A DNA stretch of 64,000 bases from Takifugu bimaculatus. Lineage: Eukaryota; Chordata; Actinopteri; Tetraodontiformes; Tetraodontidae. Position 1 is the stretch's first letter. Each line of letters begins with the position of its first letter. The translations under genes and the position numbers were made by a program. The stretch spans positions 7,369,667-7,433,666 of the forward strand of contig CP034980.1 of NCBI GenBank assembly GCA_004026145.2. The letters are read 5' to 3'. Below the pieces are notes generated by a model, which searched no databases, was not told the DNA's origin, and worked only from the letters and a program-made list of their open reading frames with translations. Positions 12,021-25,815 of the stretch are shown here, in pieces.

Positions 12021-15000
12021 GGGGATGGGGGGATTCTTCTATACCATCCATAAATCAGACTGGATCAAGGGACTTAAAACAGAGTGATCAGCATGTAATG
12101 GTGTGATTCAACCCTTCGTGTGAGTTAAAGTTTAGAGGCGCAATTGTGGCCAACTGTACAGTCCAGCATGTTCCAGAGGAAAACGTTATAAGTGGTAGAA
12201 AAATGGAAAAGACAATGGATTGGAAAGGGAACGTGTGCAATTTATTTCACCTTTGTCCTTTTGTCACACAGGCTGCATCAAACTTCATATAAGCAGATGT
12301 GTTTACTGGAAATGGGATGCCTAATAAATCTGGGGCATAATGTTATTGAATTAGTGAGGATTTTAGAGCAGATATCATATTAAATCCCGTCTTTTCCAGT
12401 TCACTGCTTTTGATAGCAATATATTAGGGTTTCACATGATACACTTGCATATCTGCCATCATTTTTCATCACCTCTGCTGAGCCGTCGGTGAGGGGTGAC
12501 GATGAATTATAAATGAGTCGGAATTTTCTGATGGAATTTCCACTTGAGCTCGGAACAATTTTCAGGAAAGAGGATTTGGGCTTAATACCTCGCGGTGCCC
12601 TCTTCAACAGTGGCTGTTTGTAGCACAGATTAGCACTGAGATCTGCATTTCTTCCGAGCCACGATGTGATATTTGCTGCCATTTAAAATCTACTGCTTAA
12701 TCTGAGCACTCAACTCTGAAATGCTGAAGATGAATTACAGCTTCTGAGAATCAATATCTACAAATTCACCAGGCTAAGACAGTAAATAAACATATTTCAT
12801 CTCTACAGGTTCTTGGAAATGTTCAGATTTTATGTGTCAATGAGGTTGAACTTTTGCCTGAAGAAATCTGCTGTAGAAATGGATCAGGCTGGTCCTTGAC
12901 CCAATCACCAGCGCCACGTGTGTTTCTTACGGTTTTCCAACATCATCATATTTCTGTAAATAAAAGAAATGCATTAGACGCCTGTCGATGAGGAACAGGA
13001 ATGACCCAGGATCGCGCTGGAATCCCCCCAAATCCTGCAGCTCCCTCCACTTGATGAATGCACAATCAGGGTAGACTCGTGGTTCCACTGCCCTTCTTCT
13101 TCACTCGGGTTTTTTCACCAGTTGTAGCTGTCATCTCATCCTGACTGTGGATATGGAACAAGCTTGCTCCTCCAGATGTTCAGAGGGCCTCTGATACAGA
13201 ATAGGGATGGTTTCGTAAACCCCGCATCCACCGTGGCCCCGCTTTATTTCACCCTTTGGTCAGATGAATGGGGGCACGGAGGAATATGGGAGGATCTCGA
13301 TCCTCTCCAGTCCACCGACGCTCGACGGCCACTCTTCACCCTTGTGTGACAGTGTGCCACTATTAATTAAAGCTACACTACAATTATTTGTGAGCTGCAC
13401 GGTGTCACGTTGCCGTGATGTCGCAATAATTACACAGCAAATGCAGCAACACGCCCGGCAGTGGAAATAAAAACCTGACGGAGGCTTTTGAGCCACAAAC
13501 AGTCGTCAGTGGAAACGAAGCGATGGAAAGTGTTTGACTGACAAATGACGTGAGATTAAAATGCCCCACAAGTTTATTCTTATCACCCAAGATGTCAACA
13601 ATAATCCCTTTCCCTGTCGTAAACTCCTTTCCCCGCTAAGACCTTACCTCCAGTCAAACGCAGGAAGTCCATTCCAATTTTACTCTAGATGAAGCAGAAC
13701 TAAACAATTCGCAAGTGAATATAGAAGAGGTCGCTCACCCTCACATGACAAATTTTTCCTTTCTTCTCATCAAGTCTTGTAATTGGACACGCGGATGCCA
13801 CTTGCCCTCCCTCATTACCCAACATTCCTCGGGGGTACACGACAGAGTGGCAGAAAGGCTGTTGTGAGGCTGGCGCGGGGCCTAATGACAGTGATTGATT
13901 GAAATATGATGGACGGCTGCAGCTGATGCACCAGCTCTGTTTCCCATTGTTGTTGGAGTTGACTTCTCACCTTGTAAAAGTGCAAGTAACAAAAGCAGAG
14001 GCTGGTCAGAAGATCATCGTGGATGAGTGGTGGAATTTAAACCAATAGGTGGGATATTTATGCTATCTAGAGGCCTTTGAATGCAGAGAAGATGGTTGCC
14101 GCACGGTTTTTATTTGAGACCAAGAATTTAAAGAGTCTGTATAACTGGAGCTGGAATGTGCAGCTGATAGTGAAGCATCAGCCTCATAATTCTAAGACTG
14201 TTCTCCCAGGAAACCAGCTTCTGAGGAGTGTCAGTAAAGGATCTAAGTAAGAATGTGTTTACAGGTAGGTGCCAGGTCTTCTGGTGGCTGCAGGAATTAA
14301 TGATATTTTCCTTTGGACTGAAGAGACACAGAGTCTAATTCAGCTAGGGGAGGTCAGAGGGGAGGTATCAGTCTCTGTAGCATTGGGTCATTGCAACAGA
14401 TGAATTTTAGATGCATCCCTAAGTTGATGTGTGTGAGTTTTTTCATTTACTTGCAATGCTGAAGCCTCAGAAAAGACCACCGCTGCATGCTAACAGGAGT
14501 GGAGCCTTGTCTGTGACCTTCTGGGACACCAATACGTACCTGCCCTTTACAGCACTGCCGTGGCCCTCCATTCCATCGGCAGACACGGGCAGAATGAAAA
14601 CAGAAACAAAAAGGTTAAAATATTTAACTTATTGTAAAATGATGCTAACAAGATTCCTCTAACTAATTTTTCTATTAAAAATGGATTCACGGGGTAGAAA
14701 AATACAATCTATAGAGATTATGAACATTTCACTTGACTTTTTACCGAGCAACAGTGACGTGGCTGCCTGCTGAAAAGAGTCAACGTGACCTTTTTTCTAA
14801 GCCACCGATATTAAAGTTAGCGAGACGTGTGTGTGCCTATGTGTGTTTGTGTGTGTGTCGTGTAGAGAACCACTAAATTATTATTAAACTGGTGATTTAC
14901 AAAGTCTGTTTCCAGCTTATTCTTTGATTTGGTTCAGAAGCTGCAGAGATCAATGGGTTGTATGCTGAGGTAATTGGTGCGTTCACTAATTGGGTGCCGT

Positions 15001-15108
15001 GGGAAAGAAAGGAGCAGAGCGAATGAGAGAGCTATCTTTGTCTTCAAAATATGAGAATGATCAAATCTGGAAAAGTGAGCTGCGCCACAGTTAGCACGTC
15101 TTATGCTA

Positions 15109-15141
15109 ATTTGATCGATTCGACTTTCATTTCGATCAAAT
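15109..15141. repeat. 10-bp inverted repeat with short spacer
   Basis: ATTTGATCGA at 15109-15118 is matched exactly in reverse complement at 15132-15141, with a 13-base spacer. It could be a paired factor-binding site; short enough to occur by chance. Confidence 0.7.
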
Positions 15142-18135
15142 CTTCAGGCTAATGTTGACTTCTTTTTCAGTCAGACATTGAAGATGATAGTTGGAAATAA
15201 GTGGAAAAAAATCTCTGTGTTGTGTTTTTTCTGTGGGTGTGAACCAGTTATGGAGTCGGAAGTTGATTGATCTTTTTCCACTAAAGATCTTTGAAGTTGA
15301 GTGGGATTGGTGACAAAGCCTTGGTTCTGTTAATATGGGCCCCCCGATGACCTGTTGGTATTTGAACTGCCCCTCGGGTACGGTGACCAGAACACTCTGT
15401 GTTATAACCACGAGCGCCATGGAAGGGGTTAAGACTCAGTTGGGCTGTAAGGGCCAAGCCTCCAACACTCCGGAGGATCTATGATTCTCTTTGAGAGGAT
15501 CACGGGCCCGCGACCTGTCAACCTTGGCTGGATTCACGTCTGACCGGATAATGGAAAATATCAATCAATGATTACCTGAGGTCCTCTGTTCACTGGCAGT
15601 AAATCCAAATCTTTTATCTTCTTGGACTATTAAACAACAAAGCATGTCTTTGCTTTTTCAGGCAGGATTTTGGAGAATAGACATAATTCAACATGCGCGA
15701 TCCATCGATGTGGCGTTTTCTGTACAACATGGATGTCGGGCGTGAATCTAACAGCTGCAAAGGGCCTTTTGGCTTGACTTTTCCTTGATTGAAACAAGCA
15801 TGCCTAATCAGAAAACAGTCATAATTTTCACTCCATCTGGCAACGCAACCGGCGTAAATGACAGTATACGTATGACCGAAACATAAATCACGTCTCTCTG
15901 GAAACTCCAGGTCCTATTATTCAGTTCCATTACTTTTTCTTGTTTGGATTAAAGGAGAACTTCTGAAACAAGAACTTCAGATAACTCAGTCGAGGTTCAA
16001 AGAGTCGTCTGCAACTGAATCTCCCGAAGATGGAATGTGATACAATAATACTGAGATTAATTTACCTAATCAGATTGAGCTCATGCCACATTTTAAAATT
16101 CAAATATGACAAAACCGCAGCAGAAGTGGCCAGAGCCTCAGAATGGCCTTAGGGGGATGTCTGTCACACCACACATGCAAAATGAAGTCATGTGCCCCAC
16201 CAGGGATGCACGGCACTTGCGTGATCCATCACATTAGGCATTATCAGTCATTTAATGATGGCTTTAGTTCCACTCCCATGCTTGCTTTTCTCTCAGTCTT
16301 TCGACTTTTCTTTTTCCCCTCCCAAATAATAAATTCTCTCATTTCTCTGCACTTTTTCTGGAGTAGCCTGAAGGTCAGAGAAGCTCTCTTGTGACCTGGG
16401 GGTGGCAAGAGTTCAATGCAGGCCTGTTTTGCCTCTGTTAGGAATGCCTGCGCAAAGCTCACACAGCATCAGACACAGCAGTGGCAACAGCGGGGTGAAG
16501 CTGGGGAATGAGCAAGGACTGAAAAATGCACTTCTAAACACCATCTGCCTTGATGGCTCAAACCGGCATCGGGAATCATCACATTTATTGACACAACAGA
16601 TTACGGAGTCACTCCCGAAACTCCTCACTATCTTTACGACAGTTTGCAGCATCCATTGGCAACAATGACGAGACGTCTCCTTGTGATGCTTTAGAAAACC
16701 CCCATCGCATGTACATTAAAGAGTGGAGGGTGGCAGAGGGAGGGGGCACAGTTGTGTAAAATGATCTGGAAAGAGACTTAACTCTTCTAATTACATCCAT
16801 CAACAATCAGAGCTTTGCTGTCAAAGTCGGTGTGGTTCCTGTTAGCTGAACACCGTTCGTGACAGCCCTGCAATTAATTGAAACATTAGAGTCGGGGGGG
16901 GCAATGCTTCAGGGCTTATGTGGCCTTGGCTGACGCGTCGCATGCACTGCAGCCTCCGAAAGACACGGAAAGCACAGGCCCAGTGCTGGCTGGGTCTATC
17001 CTGAATGTCAGCAGACTAGCTTTAGTCCCAGTAAGAGGGAACCAGATGTAACTTCGCACTCAGCATTAGCGCTTTTTGTTATGTAGAGGCAGCCGCCGCG
17101 GAAATGTCCCTTTCGTGACGAGGATAAAGCTCTGCTGTGTATTACTTTGGAAGGCTGCTCTTCAGAAAGTATTAGACATTATGTTCTGGTGCTCACATGA
17201 GTCACTGAAGTGTGCAGAGGAAAGCAGATGTAGAGAAAGGGATGGAAGGATGGAAAGTGGGAAAAGAAAAGGGAGTCAGATTGGACCAGGGGGAAGAGGA
17301 ACCATCCTGAAGTCTAAAGTTTAGAGGTGTGAGATGATCCTCTTCTTTCTCCTTCATAGTGGCCTAAACTTCTTGTACCTGTGGTCTCGTTAAAGACATT
17401 ATTTCCTCTGGAGGTGTGAAAGGAGAAGGTGGACATGGTGCTGCAGTGTTTAGAACAGTCTCTTAATGGTACGAACGTTCCAGGTTTGGGTCTGGCCCTG
17501 GCATTTGTAAGTGTTATTAGATGATGTTACTCCAGTTTCTTTCCATGTCAAAAAAAATAATGAACATTACGTTCAACTGGAGGTTCTAAATAGTCCCCCA
17601 GTGTGAGTAAAGGGTTTGTGTGTGTGTTGTGACATTCACAACATGCCAGGGGTCAGTGGTGCCGGCCTGAAGACGCACTTGGAAACAAGTGCGAGCTTTA
17701 TTTACGAGGCTGCTGACTGCCGTCACAATGAACTGTGACATCACCTAAGCTTCGTCCATTAAGCATTTATTAACAGCAATGTGGCACCTCACCCATCAGG
17801 ATGTCTCCTGGTGTCCTCCACACCTTCGACAGCCTGGATTTAACTGTGTGACCTGATGGTCAAGGTCCTTGTGTGTGGATGTCCGCTGACACCCCCAGCA
17901 CTGTCCACGCTGACCTATAGTTTAAGGCACTCAAACTTTACTGTTTGCTCGACACCACATTTAAATTTGCAGTGACAATTTCACATTTTTGGAAACTATG
18001 GCATCCAAATTCATGTAAAGCCAACCCCCTTTTTCACTATATTTCCTTTCAGAGAGATTGCAAATGAATGCTCCCCACAGCCAGGAGATTCTCGGCTTTG
18101 GTGCTTCCTTGAGGTTTGGTTTGCCCACACTGAAG

Positions 18136-18149
18136 GCCCCCTACTGGCC
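18136..18149 (-). promoter_or_regulatory. CTCF-like motif
   Basis: On the minus strand the bases read GGCCAGTAGGGGGC, close to the core of the vertebrate CTCF consensus. It is oriented away from pitx2, towards the gene-poor flank. Motif match only; occupancy is unknown. Confidence 0.4.
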
Positions 18150-18331
18150 CTGGACCCCCACTAGTTGCCTATCTGGCCTTATCGAGCAGCACCCCTGGTA
18201 ATAGACCCCATCCTCCACCTCCCACAGAATTAGCAGCGGCCAATGTGACATTTCATAGTTACAACCAGAATCAAATGATCAAATGGGGAAAAAAATATGA
18301 TGATATAACAAATATAATGCAACACTTTAAT

Positions 18332-18367
18332 TGTACATATGCTGGAGGATGTACATATGCTGGAGGA
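18332..18367. repeat. 18-bp exact tandem duplication
   Basis: The unit TGTACATATGCTGGAGGA occurs twice in a row at 18332-18349 and 18350-18367. It is probably a recent slippage duplication at the edge of the dispersed repeat that follows. Confidence 0.9.
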
Positions 18368-18371
18368 TACC

Positions 18372-18510
18372 CAGCTGGCCATCAGCAGGAGGGTCTCCCC
18401 ATAAATGAGCCTGGTCCTGCTCAAGGTTTCTTCCTGTGCAAAGGCAGCTTTTCCTTGTCACCTTTGCTTGTCACATCTTCCAGATATATTCATCTTGAGA
18501 ATGATGGCAC
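18372..18510 (+). mobile_element. fragment of a dispersed teleost repeat (SINE/LINE tail-like)
   Basis: The stretch around 18405-18465 (GAGCCTGGTCCTGCTC, then GGTTTCTTCCTG, then a TTTTTCCTTG-like run) resembles a short segment I recall as widely dispersed in teleost genomes, usually in SINE or LINE 3' regions. The copy is diverged and has no recognisable ends. The family assignment is from memory. Confidence 0.4.
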
Positions 18511-19529
18511 AATTAAAAAATGTGTTACCGAAATGTGAATATGACATTGAAGAATGTGTGTGGGCACTCGTTTACGCTCAGGATATACAGACCAGAACTG
18601 ACAAACAGACACATTCTAACTAAACAAGTCTCACTTAGTTCTTGTCAAAAATAATCATTTAAAAGGGCATTCCCTCTCATAATGTTGGCACTGTGGCCTC
18701 ATCGTGACAGGATGGAGGACAACTGATCAGCCTGTGGTGCACAGTAAACGTATGAATAGAAACACTGGACAAGGCTTTCATTTAAACCAGAAAACATGAT
18801 GTCATTGAAGTCAAACCCCAAAATAACGCGGCGAGATTAAACAATGGTGAATAAGATTCGCCGTTATGTATCCGACACAAATTCCCTCTTCATAATAATA
18901 GTGTCGTACTTAAATGATCGTGAGAGCAGCCCTGTAACGCTGGTGCCATGAACATTTTTCCCGTCCTTGTTCGGCACGATGAATGACCAAGAGAGTGAAT
19001 GACCGATTCAAGAAGCCGCCATTCTGTTTCCCTCAGCTTTTGGCTGCATCAGCGGGTGTGGAATCGCTGCAGTTAGTAAATCAAAAGGGAAGGGAGGTGA
19101 TGAATTATTTCTATTATATTCCTCGCCTAAAATAACAGACTCAACAGCCGTTGTTTTCTCTGCTGTGCTGACAGGAATCAAAGCTGGCGTTGGAGGGAGG
19201 AATAGTGAATATGCATACCTTTAATCCCCCTTATCCTGCTGTTAGACCAGGGTGTGTCCCCCAGAATTCTATAATAGTCTGCAATGAGAAGCTTGAGTAA
19301 ACACAATCAATGGAAGATACAATGCATGCCGCCGAGACTTCCGAAGACACGCTTCTTTATTCACCCCTTCACGTATTCCATTACTCACCACCTGCCTTTG
19401 TGGTTTCCAGGCAAATTAAAGCCCGAAACAAAGGTATTGATGTGATATTACATGTGGGTTGGCAGTAATAGTAATGTTCACCATTGCAGGATCAGTGTCA
19501 AAAGAAGATCTGATACTGCCAGAGGGGTG

Positions 19530-19589
<60 letters not shown>
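19530..19589. repeat. (TC)n microsatellite
   Basis: About thirty TC dinucleotides with a single TG interruption near 19555. The apparent serine/leucine frames across it are repeat artefacts. Confidence 0.95.
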
Positions 19590-19594
<5 letters not shown>

Positions 19595-21352
19595 GCTCTC
19601 TTACTCCTGGATTACAATCTCTTCATCCATTATTAATGAAGTTAAACTACTAGTGGCATGCTGAATGTGCTGCATGGGAGATTTGCAGCTAATCCAGCGC
19701 AAAACAGGCCCAGTCACATAATGAAGGGAAAAAAGCACAAATGTCAACAGTTTCACACTGGGACTGGATTAGACACCCCCACCTCCTCATTCACAAACGG
19801 CCTCGCTCCCCCTTTCTTTCCGCACTCTCGTCCCTGCCACTCGTGCACACGCATCAGACCTGGCCTCGGCGGACGGGCCCCGAGTGCACAAACACCCACC
19901 TGGAAGAGCACAAGTGTCGGTCTGTGTGAAATCCTTCAGCTCAGAGCTTCTAAAGTCTGCTGCCTAGTTTCTTTAAATTTGCCACAGCGTTATATTTTAT
20001 ATACGGAGCTTTAACTTTAGGGTCGTGTGACGAGTGCGCGTGCATCGTGTAATCTGGCGATGGCAAGAGACGAGCTGTTTTAACTGTATTTGTACAGATA
20101 AGCCATGAGATGAGGAACACAGGAAAGCAGAGATGAACATGAAACACCGGAACTAATTAGAACACTGGACCCAGGATTCGCATCCTGATTTCAGATTAGT
20201 GTCCTTCTCACCTGCCATTTTCCTTCTCTGTCACTCTGGCTTTGCTGCACCTTTTATACGGTATCATTTTCATTTTAGTAGATTATGTTCTCCTCTTTGA
20301 TTTCTCTTTATTGCCTGGTTTATTTTGATGTTCTGCTCAAAATTTCAATAGTTTTCAAGTTTTTCATCAAGAGGAAGATTACATCAACAGTAAAATGCAA
20401 ATATTTCAGCAATACTGGCAGGAATATTTGTCATTTCCACTAGTGTCTGATGCTACTTACTTTTTTTAGATTTGCCCTGGAAAATATCAGTAACCTGTTC
20501 CTGGTGCCAGCTACTATTTTTGCCGCCGCCTTGATTTAACTTCCAAGTGAGCCGAGAGCTACCGATCAGTCTCGGAGAGCATGGGTGTACATAGTTGTCA
20601 GTATTGCTAATGTTAGCATACCCTCATGCATTTCCCCGAAGCTCCAGTCTTGTCCTCTGAACACTGTAAATAATGTTTCCCACATTCTCCTGTTTGTTTT
20701 AGCGTCGGTTGTCTCTTCTCCGAGAGAAAAGAACTCCTCCTCAGCCACAAAATGAGTTTAAAAAATAATTTAACACATCAGTGATAAAGAGTTACCCCTG
20801 CATTTGCATGCACAAACCCACACATTTACATCAGCAGCGTATCTTAAACTCGTTTGTGAGCCACAAATGAAAGCTGTGCAGCCTAACTGGTTCCTGTAAA
20901 GGCCAACGATCTGCATCTGTGCTACGTTCAGGATGTGTTCTAGCTACAGCGTAACCTTCCCATTAACGTAATTATGCATCACCACGACACAGACTGTAAC
21001 AGCTGCACTCCTTCACTATAAATCTACTGTTACGCATTTTCCATTTGAATTTACAAAACGGTCACAGGGCCAAAACGTCATGTCATTTCCACAAGCGCAC
21101 AAAGTAAATGCCCTGCTGGCGGGCATTCTAAATGCCTCCAACAGTGCAGCTACTGCGGTGCAGGGGTCTGGCCAGAGGCTGATCCGCTGCCTGAGTAGCC
21201 TAGCTACACTTCCTCACTTACTCTTTGGTATTTACCCTGAAATCAAATAATAAAGTGATGGAGGGAAATATTTCGGGTCACAGATGGTCACGATTTATCA
21301 AGATGGTCAGACATGACAGGGTGAGAGAAACCTGCCGAGTTGCAGAGAACTC

Positions 21353-21425
21353 CACACACACACACACACACACCATCTAACCCTCCCGCTCTCTCTCTCT
21401 CTCTGTCTCTATGTCTCTCTCTCTC
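21353..21425. repeat. (CA)n then imperfect (CT)n microsatellites
   Basis: A CA run (21353-21373) is followed after about 17 bases by an interrupted CT run (about 21389-21425). Confidence 0.9.
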
Positions 21426-23680
21426 ACTGCCACAGTAGACCAATTAGAACAGAACTGATTCCAGCTGTGACCTCCGGGTCCTTTTCTGCTCTGCTAACAG
21501 GAGACTTAGTATGTAGCCAAACTGTTTTACATGTTATCGACGGGGTGGGAGGCATGATGGTCATTTTATCACACCAATTTCATTCTTGGCCGATTTCCCC
21601 TCAGGCTGGTTAGTGGCAGATTCCCATTGATTTTTCATGTAATTGATTAGAGACCTGCTGGAGCAATTTATTGGCCCGCTCACACCTGTGATTAAGGCTG
21701 ATGTCGCATGTGTTTATGCATGTGCTGATGAGCGTGGTCGCGTTCCGCAGCGCCGCAGCAGTCCTGTCCGTCCGTCAGTCCCGTTCTGACAGGCTAATGA
21801 GACCAGGGGACATTTTTAATCATGTCTGAACGGGACCGTGTCATGCCCGAAGTCAGGGTGAGTGGAGACAGGTCGGTCTGCCTGACCAGCAGTGACAGGA
21901 GTTAATGTGTTCACATAAAAACACAGACTAGAGTTTAATTCAGAATAATCCTTTTGAAACTGCTTCACGCATGGGATTAATATTGGAGCAGTCAGAGGGC
22001 CAAAACCACAATGACATCAGCGAAGCGTTTTCTTTGGAAGCTGAGGATAGGATAATTACAGAAGAAGAGACAAATGCGAAAAGCTGAGTACTTTTTAAAT
22101 ATACACCATGTTAGCCGGCCTTACTGGGAGAAGTGAGGTTAGCCTATCATGTAGATCATTTACTGGCCTCGCATATAATGTTGGCGACCGCAGGCTGCGA
22201 GGCTGAGCTGGAGCCCTCAGCGTCGGTGCATCTTGTCTCCCTCTGGTACTGTGACAGAGCTGGAATAGTAAGGATCAGCCATAAAGCTGCTCAACAAGCT
22301 CAAGAGCTATCAAAAGCTATCCTTTTAATTTGGTTAATTTACAGGCAGCTTTGTAGCTAATAACATTCTTGGAGTGATACTTGACAAATGGATATACACA
22401 CACATTTCTGTCTCACGGGGGATTCTTCTCGTGTTTTGTCTTTTTCTAACTCTCCACCTTCCTCTTCCGTCCTCATCACCCGTTTAAATGGAAGAGTCCC
22501 ACCACACAATAAAACTAAGTTCCCAGCCATTACAATATTTCTAACATATTAGCAGTGCATAAACTGATTTGTTTAAAGATTTGTGGCTTTGGAAACACCA
22601 GATTTTACGACTTGGCCACAGATTGTTGGCCAGACAGAAGGCTAGGCGACAATCACATGTGGTTTGAGGGTAAAAGTGAAAAAAGAGAGAAACTTGGGCC
22701 TGTTTCTCGGGAAGTAGGCACCCCTAAATAATGGAACAACATCACTTCCACATTACTCAAGCTTCCCAGTGCAACAAAATAATGAGGGTGTATACAGCAA
22801 GGGCTTGTATATTTTACTGAATTCTGTGGATTTAATTCAACTTTTAGAGGTGGCCTAGGAATTAATTTAGAAGTCGAGATATAATTCATGTCTCCTGAGT
22901 GAAGAACAATATATTCCATTGCTTCATTTTTTTCAACTTGTCTGAACTATGATTTTTGCCCATAATATAGTTTTAGGATTTTAGAATTTTGCTCACTAGT
23001 TTGTGTTCTTGATCTAAATTCTAGGCCGTTTTAAAGATTGAAATCTCGAATCAATGGGAAATTGTTTAGAGGAAAACGTGCGAGCATGATGCATTTATAA
23101 AATCAAATAGGACATTTTGGACATTTGTCTGTTGAGGCATATATTTTACATTTCCGCTCCAGTCGTGCAAATCTGTGCAGGAGTTGTTTAAATTAAAAAA
23201 AAACAAAAAAAACACGTCCTCTCCGGTGCGCAGGAAGAAGAAAAGTTGAGATGTCCAAATGTAGCTGACGCTGAGCGCTGATGTGCTCGTTAAGAGTCAG
23301 GAGAGAGCGTCAGGCAGAGCAGGTCACCCCTTTTTCTCACATCACAGCCCATCAGAAATTCTTTCAAGTGTCCTTCTGCGTCGCCGAAGATGACAACGGA
23401 GAATCGATAAACGCTTGAAATGAAAAGAAGCCGCCGGTTTGGCCCCGAGGCGAAAGATTTCATACCCACCAGCCTCCTCTGAACTCCAGGCATTCATCTC
23501 TACCTTTGCTGTGTGAGAAAGAGGAGGCTCCTCACGGACTCCCCCCCCCCCCCACACCCTCTCTTGTATAAGGAGGTAAGGGAAGAATATTGCCGACCCC
23601 CGAGTCTCTGCGGAGAGGCGTGATTTGTACGTGACGCACAGTGACAGTGGATGTTTGCAGGCTTCGTTTACCTTCCTTTA

Positions 23681-23681
<1 letters not shown>

Positions 23682-23716
<35 letters not shown>
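23682..23716. repeat. (GT)n microsatellite
   Basis: Seventeen GT dinucleotides, followed by an imperfect CATTTG duplication. Confidence 0.95.
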
Positions 23717-23719
<3 letters not shown>

Positions 23720-24479
23720 GCATTTGCATTTGCCTCAACGTGCTTTGTTTATAAAAAAATGCCCGTGACAAAATGCGTCCTTTTATTATAAAAAATCGAT
23801 ATAAATTGAGGAAGTGACGCAGGCAGCCATTAAATGACTGCTGTTACTCTTTCATAAGGGTGAAGTGTAATTTAGATATTTCCGGGCATACAACACGTCT
23901 CTTTTATTTAAATTTTGGAGTTTTCCGGAGGGGGTCGAGGCGCACGTCTTGCTTCGGTGTCTCTTTTCTGCCAGGAAATTCCCGTGTGGACGCGCGCATT
24001 AATTACTGGTTTAATGGGAGTATGACTAAAAATGTAAAAGGAGGATTAGACGCGGAAAAGGCCGCAGAAATCAGCCGCGCGTCCAACGAAACAGATCTAT
24101 AAAGAACATTTGCATCCGATCCAGCTGTTCGCTTCATATGCACATAAATCCGCAACATGATCGGGCTCCGTCTGGCCCTCAAAGCCCGACGCTTCCATTT
24201 AAATACTCTGTTTGTCCTCAACCATCTGAATCTGTTATTTAATTGTAGTAATTGTATAATGGGCCCGTGCAATGGTCAGAAAATCATTTTATCTTAATTT
24301 AGCCAAGAAATAAACGTACATTAAAGGTTCCAGCCACTGAACACATTTCTCTCTGTAGCTGAGAGTAAGTAGATTTTTTTTTCTGCCAGTTGGATTGTAT
24401 TATTGCTCTCAAACATCATTAGAACTCACGCACGGCGCTGGATTTACCCAAAAGCATCCCCGCGTGCGCGTTTTAAAGA

Positions 24480-25029
24480 TGCCATTCATTTTTGCTTGAT
24501 TGTTGTTGAAATTTGAGACGTTCCAAGTTTGCCCTCAGCCAGACTACACAGGCGCAGGGGCGTAGATACACAAACACACCCCTTTGGAAGCGCGCGCACA
24601 CACGCACGCACGCACAGGCGCGGGGTCCCTCTGCGAGCTCAAAAGAAGGAGGAAAAATGCCTCAGTCTCTCTTTGAAGGGAGAAAAAGTTAAAGACGACG
24701 GGAGAGGACGAGCCCAGAAGAGAGACGGATGAAAGCGCCTCCTCACGCAGGTTATTTATGCGCATAAATGAAACCAAGCGAAACGCGGCACTGCGTCTCT
24801 CCCCTGCGCTTTTTTGGATGACACAGCGGATGAGCTGCATTCAGACCGCTCAGGCTCCCGGAGAAAAGCTTTTATCCTTCCTGGACCCCGAGGTTGCCCG
24901 AACCGTCGCGACAGACGCGAGTGCTGGCGTCTGAGAGAGTCGAGGCGGTGGAATTTAACTTCTCACTGAAGAGTAAAAGGTCGCCGCTAGAAGGAGAAAT
25001 CGACATCACACGGCCTGCATCAGCTATTG
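24480..25029 (+). other. pitx2: pitx2 distal promoter region and likely untranslated exon 1
   Basis: This CpG-rich block differs sharply from the AT-rich flank. It ends at a strong consensus donor (G|GTAAGT, intron starting at 25030). The next good acceptor downstream in the right place is the one before the isoform-a coding exon (26978-26979). In vertebrate PITX2 the a/b transcripts begin with an untranslated exon spliced to the small ATG exon, so this is the natural candidate. The transcription start is not fixed: no convincing TATA box at a suitable distance was seen. An alternative is that the exon starts further left, near 24.4 kb. Confidence 0.4.
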
Positions 25030-25659
25030 GTAAGTGGAGCAAAAGGTTCGGCATCAATTTATTTTAGAGAGGGTTGAAGTTAAAAGCATTCAAAGCATTT
25101 CTGGTGTGACATTTAAAACTGTGACAGAACAAAGTGTGAGGGCAAGGTTCTCCCCGCTGGTCGGGAGATGATCATGACGCGTCAGTGCCTCTGATGGATT
25201 GCAGGAGGAACTTGTAAAAATATTGGGGAGGAGAGGCTGAATTCAAGTAATATTAAAGGTGAAAAATGAGTTTGGTTCCTTTTCCAAAAAATGTACAGGG
25301 GTTGCCATATATAATTGCACAAAAAAGAGAGTAGACCATAAGGGCAACTTTTACACTCCCCTTTTGATCTGTGCGTGAACGCTCCTCAGCAGATTCGTTT
25401 TCCAACCTACAAAAAAGTCTGGAAAGTCGACCGTGCTCACCGGGCCGCGCCGTTAAGTCGCCCAGAAGCGCATGCTGGCCGTCGGGCGATGCATCTCTCG
25501 ATCAAGGCTGCAGTTTCACGCTGTTCTGCGTCAACTTCACAAGTGGGCTGAGTGTGTGGTGGTGCCAGCTGTGCGTCTGCGCTGGGCCTGCAGCCATGCG
25601 CGGCTCAGGTTCATATCAGCCCTGTGAGGAGAGAAGAGTCTGTCCGAGAATGGATGAAA

Positions 25660-25756
25660 GACCTTATTATTATTATTATACTTATTATTACTTATTATAT
25701 TAAGAATTATTATTATTATTATTATTATTATACTTACTATACTTATTATAATAATA

Positions 25757-25814
<58 letters not shown>

Positions 25815-25815
25815 G
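25660..25815. repeat. (ATT)n microsatellite, long
   Basis: About 150 bases of TTA/ATT triplets with interruptions, inside the first pitx2 intron. Probably length-variable between individuals. Confidence 0.95.

Larger units (their letters stand above)
12021..18330. other. gene-poor flank upstream of pitx2, part 3
   Basis: No supported gene on either strand. It holds a GT-rich stretch at about 14826-14862 and a small inverted repeat at 15109-15141. A CTCF-like motif lies at 18136-18149. The remainder is unique-looking sequence with many TAATTA/ATTA cores, for example around 12.5 and 13.35 kb. Candidate enhancer content is plausible but unproven. Confidence 0.5.
18511..24480. other. gene-poor flank upstream of pitx2, part 4
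   Basis: No coding exon is supported. The segment contains TC, CA/CT and GT microsatellites (19530-19589, 21353-21425, 23682-23716) and a C homopolymer near 23540-23552. The block at about 21540-21900 is complex, repeat-free and densely supplied with GATTA/ATTA/CACCTG-type cores, as expected of a developmental enhancer near pitx2. Sequence approaching 24 kb becomes more GC- and CpG-rich, leading into the first pitx2 promoter. Confidence 0.5.

Noticed and set aside
19452..19664. Serine/leucine-repeat peptide
   Set aside because: Translation of the (TC)n microsatellite.
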